From assembly GCA_951812925.1 (NCBI GenBank), contig OX638371.1, positions 32,152,101 through 32,216,100 on the forward strand: a stretch of 64,000 nucleotides of DNA, read 5' to 3'. The first letter of the stretch is position 1, and every line of letters starts with the position of its first letter. The notes under the pieces are model-generated. The model did not search any database. It worked only from the letters and a program-made list of their open reading frames with translations, and was not told the origin of the DNA. A program made the translations under genes and the position numbers. The stretch is from Calliopum simillimum (Eukaryota > Arthropoda > Insecta > Diptera > Lauxaniidae). This document shows, piece by piece, positions 56,310 to 64,000 of the stretch.

Positions 56310-56930
56310 AATTATATGTAATTGGAAAAACATGTCAAGAAGTTTCACGGGAACATCGTAATTATTCGTAATATATTCGAGATTATTATTTTTTGCAGTA
56401 TGATGTAAAGAATATGTGAAAATTATAAATCAGAAAAACAATTCAAATTTAAGTGTTGATTTATAGATATGAATGTGAAAAAGGTAAAAGAATGCGACAT
56501 TTCTTCATTTTGCTTGGCCGAAATCATAATATTAAATTTTTCGGCCTCTACATTATATGGTAATGATTTGCATTTGAATTTATTTACGAATTATAGCACT
56601 TACAAGATCGAAAACGATATGCCAAAAGTTTTTTGTACCATCGATGTGATCCGTAGAAATTTTCGATTAAAAACATAATACAGCCATCTATACCTAGCGT
56701 AACAAGATTTGGCAAACACCAATAAAAATGGCAAAAAAAGTGTTCTGACTTTTCTTTGTAGGGGCGGTGAAAAAAATTAAAAAGTCGGCAAGTAATGATA
56801 AATGCTATTTCACAAAATTGTTCATAGGTTGAACATTTCTTAACCGATTTTCATGTTCTGATCAATTTAAAAAAAAAAAAAAACAATACATAAAAACACA
56901 ATGCAAAACTTTATCACCAATAAAAACATC
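56310..56930. other. 3' flank of ZAD gene 1
   Basis: Candidate poly(A) signal AATAAA near 56,720. No other feature seen. Confidence 0.35.
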
Positions 56931-57165
56931 TAGCGTCCATGACAGCCGAGCTGCTGGCATTGGATAAAGCTATAGAGTTTGCTATAACAAGTAGCTTCCA
57001 AAAAATGTCTGTCTTTACCAATAAAACGAGTATCCTCCGATAATTTTATCATCAAAAGACTAATTGACAAAATCTAAAATATCAATTTGATCAATGTTGA
57101 AATTCAGTACATAACCGGTCACAGCAATATTGATCCTAATGAAATTGTGGGCAGCCAAACGCACC
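56930..57165 (+). pseudogene. LINE RNase H domain fragment
   Basis: ASMTAELLALDKAIEFAITS followed by SFQKMSVFTNKTS resembles the F-x-A-E-L-x-A-I...S-D-S-x-S part of an RNase H, and further on NVEIQYITGHSNIDPNEIVG matches the W-I-P-G-H-x-G-I-x-G-N-E motif. Frameshifts lie between. This belongs to a LINE clade with RNase H (I or LOA type), different from the jockey-like element at 29.8 kb. Confidence 0.6.
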
Positions 57166-57489
57166 GCCAACAGGAGAATTTTTTCCATGCAAAAGGACAC
57201 TCAAATATGCTATAAGCACAATTCTAGAAAAACTAAAACAACAATAAAAATCCAACTGCGACTTGCTTTGTCACGAATTATCCTTTTCAGGATAAAGAGT
57301 TGCCAGCGCAATTTGTATCCCATTGAAATTAAACAATTATATAGAATTTTATCGCGACACATCATTTGCAAGGCGAATCTAGCCAAAATGAATAATAAAT
57401 ATTCTCGTTTGTGCTTGATGTTAAAGCCTTTTGCGCGTGCCTATCAAAAAATAAATTTTCCTATCTGCGTGTTTATGATTCTCAGCACG

Positions 57490-57705
57490 TTTATGTCACC
57501 TACTCCTTAAATAAATCCTGCTCGACAGCCGAATTGGGTATTTATACTAAAGTAAATACTACCGAAGTCTCATAATGGAATATTACGATGTACTGAGATG
57601 TCTTTATGGACATTTTGGTGCATTGATTTTTGAAAATGAAATTACATATGTTGCATTCATATATTGATAAATAAGAAAAAAGAGCGTTATTAAGCCCAAA
57701 TGGAA
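57490..57705 (-). repeat. LTR-like dispersed repeat (copy 2, inverted)
   Basis: Reverse complement of the 21,270-21,520 family: minus strand CACCAAAATGTCCATAAAGA, then AGTATAAATACCCAATTCGG and CTGTCGAGCAGGATTT. The TATA box and downstream block are better preserved here than in copy 1. Confidence 0.5.
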
Positions 57706-58275
57706 ATATTTTATTTATTTATTTATTTATTCCAAGAAACATTTTGTTTTAGGAATGGGGAAGTGTAAAAGATTTGTTGTGCCGGAAAGTAATAAATCTT
57801 AGTTTAACTTTAGAAGACTCTAGTATTCCACTCAATATTTGGAATACATTTTAATAAGTTAGTCAAATTCAACGATCATTTTAAGAAAACAATAATTTTA
57901 TTCTAGCAACCTTTTTATATAAACAAATAAACGTTATTTAAGCTGGATCTAGGTCATGTTCTAATTAATAGATTTGAAAAACTTTTTAATTGAATCGGTA
58001 ATACAAGTTAATTTTGGGGAAACTGAAAAAAAGGTCCTATTGCTATGTTTTTGTGTTAAATGGAGAATTTTAAGGAAATATCCTGATGGTCCAAACAAAC
58101 CAATTATTTATTTAATTTTCATTATCTTTCGGGAGTTATAAGCGTAGAACTTATGTATTTTATATTCAGGCCTACCACTGAATCCATCGTGGATTCGAAT
58201 TGCTACGAAGTGAAATCAAAATTCGTAGATTGGGATCACTTCATTTGTTTTTGTTTTTAATTTTCAACGACTAGA
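57706..58275. other. Spacer with ATTT microsatellite
   Basis: (TTTA)n at 57,711-57,731; otherwise AT-rich and unassigned. Confidence 0.35.
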
Positions 58276-58277
58276 TA

Positions 58278-58940
58278 CGAGGGTCACTATTTATATTTCG
58301 GGAACTGGCAACACTAATGTCAATATCTAAAATCTGGCAACACTATAATAAAGTTTGTCATTTTTTAGCATAAACGTACTCACAACGTTTTGATGTACAA
58401 TGCTATTTTTTTTTTTTTTTTGTTTACAGTGAGTTAAGAAAATCAATTTTTCCGTTGATAATTTAAGCGATTGATAAATTATGGGGTTTCCAACGAGAAC
58501 AAACTTTTTTACAACTAAGTGTTCATGCAAAGCCGAATGTATTGAAGTGGAACTAATGTGCAAGGATGCCTCTATCTGCATCGATGTTTTGTGGCACAAC
58601 AACCGAACTACGACCACAATTGAATTCACTATACCAGCGATATGTGGTTTTTGATGGTGCCTTATCGCCTTACAAAGAACTGAGTTCATCGACACATTCT
58701 TGTTGAGATAATCCACGTCGAAAGTTGTGAAAAATAATCCAGCGAAAACCATCTCTTGTAATTTCCATTTTTTGGCCAAATTCATTTTCTTAACTCACTG
58801 CAAACAAAACAAATAGCACTTATACATCAAAACGTTGTGTACGTTTTTGATAAAAAGTGTCAAACTTTATTACAGTGTTGCCAGATTTTAGCTATTGACA
58901 TTAGTGTTGCCAGTTCCCGAAACATAAATAGCGACCTACG
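58278..58940 (-). mobile_element. Internally deleted mariner with long TIRs (copy B)
   Basis: TA-flanked (58,276-77; 58,941-42) 663-bp relative of the 45,801 element. Left end CGAGGGTCACTATTTATATT, right end the complement of CGTAGGTCGCTATTTATGTT. The minus strand still shows the start MEITRDGFRW and parts of the helix-turn-helix region, further deleted and frameshifted. Long inverted ends are retained although the coding part is more eroded than in copy A. Confidence 0.8.
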
Positions 58941-58942
58941 TA

Positions 58943-59815
58943 TGACTACCGAAGAAATATCATAATTTTATATAAGAAGTACTTCAAACTCAATGAACTT
59001 CGAATTTACGTTCGTTATTTGTTGAAATCCATAATAGCATTTTCGTAGACCTCACGAAATTCGTATCTACGTTGGATTCAATGATAGGACTGATTTTTGA
59101 CAGGGTTAAACTTTCTAAAAAACTTGAACAAGTCCTACTTACATATACAATATTAGTTTTAAGACATTTTTTAACTAAATAGATTACTTTAAGGACTTTT
59201 ATGTAAGTACAGAAGTAAAACTACAGATTAAGAAGTTACATTTAAATTATTTTTTTTCGAGTGCCACAATGATTCCAAGCTGAAGCTTGCATGATTTATA
59301 GACTATAGCTGATTTTTGGACACTATCAAACAAAAGTATATTTGTATAAACTATTAGCCAAAAAACCATGTTATATATTTGACTTTAATATGAAAATCTG
59401 TGAAAAACTACTATAAAAATTTACTTTGCGCTGCTATAACGAGCCAATTTTAATCAAATCTTAATTATTGATATATTTGTTGAAAGCGTTGTGAATTTTT
59501 TTTTAAAATGGTGTAAAAACAAATTGATCGAAATTGGGTTTCTCGAAATATATTCTTAAAAATGGACCTATAACCTCAAAAATCTAATAATCAATTATAT
59601 CAAGAACGCCCTAAGGAAAAAAAAAAAATAAATACAATTTTCAGACTCAGCAACCTCAAAATAGTTTAGCAAAATGTTACTTTTGGCTGTCGTATAGTAT
59701 ACTTCATACTTATTGTAAAAATTTCATCAAAACGAACATACAAGCAAACAAATAAACAAACTTTAATTTTAATACATTTATTAGATTAAATGTTTTAAGG
59801 TTTAAACATAATTTT
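58943..59815. other. AT-rich spacer, nothing recognised
   Basis: No frame, repeat or motif of note was seen. Confidence 0.35.
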
Positions 59816-59823
59816 TAACGTTG

Positions 59824-61016
59824 CACTATGGTTTTTTTTTGGACTAAAAAGTGCACACAAAAATAATTCACTACAAGGACCCTTTTTTTTAAAAAAAATC
59901 AAATGCAAAATTAAAGGTTATACATCGAGCTATCTGAAAAGATGCCCGCTTTTTCTAGCATTTGATCCACAAATTAGAGACAGAGGTCGAAATCTCATAA
60001 AATTTGAAAAAACGGTTTTTCTGTTTAAAAATGTTAGACGCATTAAACGCAGGAGTGATATATGAATAAATTTATGTGCATTCAATCAAATCAATTAAGA
60101 TGAAATCAACTCAAAGTCAAACTGGGCGGTGCCACGCCCCATAAACAAATTCGTCATATTCGTCATATCTCCGAAACTATTGGACGCAGATAGATAAGAT
60201 TCGGTATATTTGTAACAGGCACAGAAAGAAATAATATCCACTAAAAAAATGGGCGGTGCCACGCCTTACAAATATAAAACTTATCATATCTCCGAAACTA
60301 CTTGAGCTACAGCAATGAATTTCGGTATATATATAAAGAGTAGTGAGTCAAATAGCATTTGCTGAAAAAAAGGGCGGTACCACACCCAACAATGAACATA
60401 TCCTTATTAATTGAAACTCTGTTCTACAGGAAACAAGTTCATTCATGTAGCTCTGCCTGTGGGCGTGGCTCCACATATTTTTCCAGCAGACATTTGTCTT
60501 GATGACTTTTGTATATAAACCGAATTTCATCCACATGGGTCAAATAGTTTCGAAGATATGGTGTGTTTTATGTTTTTAAGGCGTGGCACCGCCCACTTTT
60601 CTAATAAATATTATTTCTCTCTGTGCTTATTACAAACATATCGAGTCTTATATATCTGCGTCTAATAGTTTCGGAGACATCAGGAATTTGTTTTTGGGGC
60701 GTGGCTCCGCCCATTTCTATAATGAATTAATTTTTTCTTGCTTGATTTCATTGAATGCATATAAATTTATTCATATATCACTTCTGCGCTTAGTGCGACT
60801 AACATTTTTAAACAGAAAAATCGTTTTTTTTTTTTAAATTTATGAGATTTCGACCTTTGTCCCTAATTTGTAGATCAAATGCTAGAAAAAGCGGGCATCT
60901 TTTCAGATAGCTCAATGTATAACCTTTAATTTTGCATTTGATTTTTTTTAAAAAAAACGGTCCTTGTAGTGAATTATTTTTGTGGGCACTTTTTAGTCCA
61001 AAAAAAAACCATAGTG
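59824..61016. mobile_element. 1.2-kb foldback with Transib-like ends and 5-bp TSD
   Basis: The ends CACTATGGTTTTTTTTTGGA and complement are directly flanked by CGTTG on both sides (59,819-23; 61,017-21). The two halves are inverted copies meeting near 60,420: for example GCATTTGATC...CTAGAAAAAGCGGGC, TCATATCTCCGAAACTATTG and GGGCGGTGCCACGCC pair with complements at 60,880, 60,655 and 60,580. Transib transposons have CACWATGG-type ends and 5-bp duplications, so a non-autonomous Transib foldback is the best fit. No coding capacity. Confidence 0.75.
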
Positions 61017-61021
61017 CGTTG

Positions 61022-61424
61022 GAAGAATACAAAAAAGAATTCGAAGTTTTCTTAAGTAAAAAAATGTTAAAATTTGTAAATGATCTGAAAAATAATCAAT
61101 AAATATTTCTAACTTATTTACTAACCTATAGTTTAAATATTTCAAATATCTTAAAATGTTCACACCCAAGATTTAAAAAAAGTTATTTTTTAACTATCTT
61201 CTTTGATTTTCTTTAAATATCTGCTTTAGGGTAGAATATCTCGAAATCCGAATGGACTAGAAATATTCTTCGCATTCAAAATTGTAAATTCTATAAAATT
61301 TTATAAGCTTTACTCCGATTTTAAGAGAGCTAAAGCAGCAGCAGTAGCTCATCGTCCTAAGAAGTTGATTTAGATTGCTTTTGGGTTTTTTATTTATTTT
61401 TGTACTTGCATGTATGTCATGAGC
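61022..61424. other. 3' flank of ZAD gene 2
   Basis: On the minus strand AATAAATAAAAAA (complement at about 61,387-61,400) lies some 30 nt beyond the stop codon and is a likely poly(A) signal. No other feature. Confidence 0.45.
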
Positions 61425-62692
61425 TTATGATATTCCGTTCGAGTGCACATGTAACATATGAAGCCTAACTTTACGCCGACTACTAAGACGTTTATTACAA
61501 TTTGGAAACTGACATGGATGCACAGAAGTCTTACACTTTTCTTCTTGAATATGTTTTTCAAACTTCTCTAGTGAACGATAGCTGCGCCCACATTTTGGAC
61601 AATCTTGCATATCATTGCTCATATGACTTTTCCTCATATGAATACGCAGGGTATAAATCAGTGCAAATGTATTGCCACAAATTTCACAGGAAAACTTTCT
61701 CTCTTGCGAATGGACACTTGTTATATGATTTTTAAGTGAAGCCATAGATGCATATGCTTTTTTACAATCCCCTTCTGTGCATGGAAATGGTAGCGGCTCT
61801 TTTGTGTGAACATGCATGTGTATTTTCAGGGAATTTCGGCAAGGAAATTTCTTGCCGCATTCCGAACAGAGAATATTACGTGCTCGAGGTGGCGGTTTCT
61901 TGTTTTCATGTACAACTGCTACATGTTTGCGCATGGAAGAATGCCTGCGGTATGACTGAATGCAGTGCGGGCATTTAAATATTTTTGGGTTTTCAATATG
62001 GTGATCATCGATAAGATGATTTTTATAGTAAACTGCAAAATCAGATTCAAATGTACAGAGTTCACACTTAAAGTGCCAGTTCGCTTTACAATTTACTGTA
62101 AGTACACGTCCCCGACCCTCTTTTTTCCGTTTTTGTTTATTTGACTCGGCTGTTCCTTTATCTTCCGCGCTGTCTTCGGCGTCAGAGGTTTTAAGTTCAT
62201 CTTCAGCGCCGTCTTCGGCAGCAGAAGTTTTAAGATTATCTTCCGGCTCAATAACACATGATAAGAATTCAGTTGTTTCTATTTTGGGTTCAATTTCAAT
62301 TAATGTTTCTTCCAACTCTAACGCTGAGCTGCTATCGTTTAAAGGAATGTCCTCATGTATTTGCTCCTGATATTCTACAGGTTCCAGTTTCACTTTATTC
62401 TCTAACAGCAACCTTAGCGAATTGCGACATTTTTCAATTATTTCTTCTGCTTGGAGTAATGCTGTTGAACAGTCACGGCAAATTACAAAATTTGAAATTT
62501 CAATAGTGGATATCTATTAAAAACGAAAACAAACTTTAATAGACCACGTATTCTTTAGAATTTTTTTTATACCTGTATTCCACTTATGTTTTCTATAACT
62601 AATGCCAAACTTCTTCCTAAAACCTCTTTATGAATTGAACATATCTCTTCTTTTGCATCCAAGCAAATAGCGCAATAATTTAACAAATCCAT
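61425..62692 (-). CDS. ZAD-C2H2 zinc-finger protein, gene 2 (402 aa, two exons)
   Basis: Minus strand. Exon 1 62,692-62,573 (MDLLNYCAICLDAKEEICSI...NISGIQ, 40 codons); intron 62,572-62,514 (59 bp, GTATAA...TAATAG); exon 2 62,513-61,425. The intron position and phase are the same as in gene 1. ZAD cysteines C7-x2-C10 and C52-x2-C55 (VICRDC). The linker contains a duplicated acidic motif (LKTSAAEDGAED then ELKTSDAEDSAED) absent from gene 1, then KQKRKKEGRGR (basic). Seven fingers follow in the same order, including the CX4C types and the C2HC sixth finger. Roughly 80% identical to gene 1 over the fingers by eye. Nuclear DNA-binding role from family knowledge; targets unknown. All zinc ligands appear intact, so likely functional. 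Confidence 0.9.
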
Positions 62693-62980
62693 TCCTTTTC
62701 GTTTAATTTAATAATTTATTCTTAAATTCTCTTGTCATATTAAATTAAACAGCTGTTTTAAAATGGCAGATGCAAAACCAGTTAGATATGCACTGCAACT
62801 CTTGAACAGGGGTGAAGAGTGCGAATAGTTTAATAGAATCTTTCGGGAGTTTCCATAAAATAAGTCAATAAAAGAAACAAAAATAATCATTTTCGAATCA
62901 TTGATACTAAATCAGAATCCGGCTGCAGAATTTCTCTATGAAGTCAAGATTTTGGTAACACCCTTACCAGTTATATCTAA
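62693..62980. promoter_or_regulatory. Upstream region of ZAD gene 2
   Basis: The minus-strand word CAGCTGTTTAATTTAATATG followed by ACA (62,755 downward, about 60 bp before the ATG) parallels CAGCTGTTAAATGACA upstream of gene 1. A conserved proximal element is plausible. Confidence 0.4.
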
Positions 62981-62984
62981 GTTA

Positions 62985-63135
62985 ACGCTCGCATTGTCCC
63001 TCTATTTGGTTATTCATTTTAAAAAAAGTTGTTGACAAACTTCCCCGCATAGAAATCGATTCGATAAATTCGGTATACAACTAACAAAATGAATTTAACA
63101 ACTGGTCTGAATGTGTTTTGCTTTTGGACATAATA
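62985..63135 (+). mobile_element. 3' fragment of the jockey-like LINE family
   Basis: CTCGCATTGTCCCT, then TTGACAAACTTCCC and GATAAATTCGGTATA correspond to 33,853-33,990 of the nearly intact LINE. Frameshifted and without start or tail. It reads TTTGG where the intact LINE has GTGTTAA, the region of the premature stop. Confidence 0.75.
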
Positions 63136-63202
63136 AATGAAAAAGGGCTGAGATTATACGAAACGTTTTATTCGAAATCGACTTATTAAGAATCGAACGA
63201 TA

Positions 63203-63270
63203 TAGGATTCTGTGGGCTTTTGACAAAGCAACCTAACTCGAAATTGGCAACTTTTCAGGAGAGCTAAAAA
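63203..63270 (+). mobile_element. Left-end fragment of the TGTA-type MITE
   Basis: TCTGTGGGCTTTTGACAAAG, AACCTAACTCGAAATTGGCA and ACTTTTCAGGAGAGC match 43,018-43,075 with few changes; homology then stops before a T-run at 63,290. Confidence 0.6.
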
Positions 63271-63354
63271 ACTACTTGATGCTTATCAATTTTTTTTTTT
63301 TTTTTTTGTGTGGGAGTTGGAACAAATGTAAAAGTTTTTTATTATACATGAATA

Positions 63355-64000
63355 GAGTAAGTAACTTAGGGTAATGTGGTTACCTTTTTATGTTTTTGCC
63401 AATTTCTACCAAAGTAATGGTAGTAGGTCAATTTATTTGTATTAGATATTCTATTGTTTTTACTATTTGATAAATTATATACTAAAATATTAACATTTTC
63501 AAGCGTGAAGCCAGTTAAATTGAAAGTACCTAAAAATTGCTGAAAAATAAAAGTGTCGGGTAATGTGGATCACCCCGTCCATTTCCTACAGTAGTACCGT
63601 TACTCGAAATTTTTGTTGTCTAAAAGTCAAGTAATATTTTTTTCGATTATATTTGCTATGAAATAGCTTTATAGGCTAATTAAAGAATATTTTTACCAAG
63701 ATAAACCAAATTAATACTAACAAGTGAATAAGTAATAAGGGTTACCGAATCATACGTAAAATAGTACTCCACATAACTCAAACTTGGGTGTCCTACACAT
63801 GCAATTAAATTTTTGAGGTGTAATAGTAATCAAAGTTCATATACGGTATTAATATGGGGTAGTCCACATTACCCGAATATATCACTTTTTTGAAATAATT
63901 ATTGATTATATAAAAGAAATGTAAAATCAGACTTGCTTATGAATTTTTTCGTTGAATAATAGCTCCACAAATGCATTAGAGTTATATGAATTTTAGAAAA
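63355..64000 (-). repeat. GGTAATGTGG interspersed repeat, partial inverted copy
   Basis: Reverse complement of 8,680-9,339 with the same order of GGTAATGTGG/CCACATTACC motifs; it continues past the window edge. It lacks the 49-bp A-tailed insertion seen at 9,179 and has about 15 bp (GCATTTGTGGAGCTA on the minus strand) that the 8.4-kb copy lacks. Confidence 0.7.

Overview
The window is nuclear DNA from a higher (schizophoran) fly. Evidence: a Pax-family gene of the Drosophila eyegone/twin-of-eyegone type with an Inr+DPE core promoter; two ZAD-C2H2 zinc-finger genes with 59-65 bp introns (the ZAD family is expanded in insects); mini-me type elements; and BEL/Pao, gypsy, jockey-like, hAT and Tc1/mariner relics. 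A large, repeat-rich tephritid-like genome would fit, but I cannot fix the species.

Region 1-25.2 kb is one host gene read right to left. A TATA-less Inr/DPE promoter (about 25,218) precedes a 538-nt 5' leader, coding exon 1 (24,680-24,527), a 19.2-kb intron, and exon 2 (5,346-5,158), which carries the end of a degenerate PAI half of a paired domain. The next exons lie off the left edge. The two introns hold a BEL/Pao relic (1-~920), hAT-type MITEs, several foldback elements, a pogo-like element, Tc1/mariner relics and a mini-me element.

Region 25.2-34.8 kb: about 1.7 kb of mostly single-copy DNA upstream of the promoter, a decayed R1/LOA-like LINE, a gypsy integrase remnant on the minus strand, then a nearly intact jockey-like LINE (ORF1 470 aa; ORF2 897 codons to a premature in-frame stop, then 74 more) and a mariner end. 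Region 34.9-38.8 kb is one Tc1-like transposon with TA-flanked inverted ends. It contains a 2.5-kb array of a 39-bp minisatellite next to a dead transposase, and 600 bp of the array has been re-duplicated at a 770-bp offset.

Region 39-54 kb is a transposon graveyard: a mariner transposase pseudogene, a hAT element carrying a nested mini-me and a nested MITE, an internally deleted mariner, a second LINE relic, small 107-bp palindromic MITEs, a degraded multi-copy insect DDE-like gene, and a fragment of a Br140/BRPF ePHD exon.

Region 55-64 kb holds two convergent, clearly paralogous ZAD-C2H2 genes (394 and 402 aa) with an intron at the same position and phase. They are separated by a mariner MITE and a 1.2-kb Transib-like foldback. 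The right edge has another fragment of the jockey-like LINE and a second, inverted copy of the 8.4-9.3 kb repeat.

Only three host protein genes are supported: the partial eyg/toe gene and the two ZAD genes. Everything else protein-like is transposon-derived or a pseudogene. No tRNA, rRNA or CRISPR was seen. Coordinates come from reading the sequence by eye; element edges without target-site duplications are approximate.
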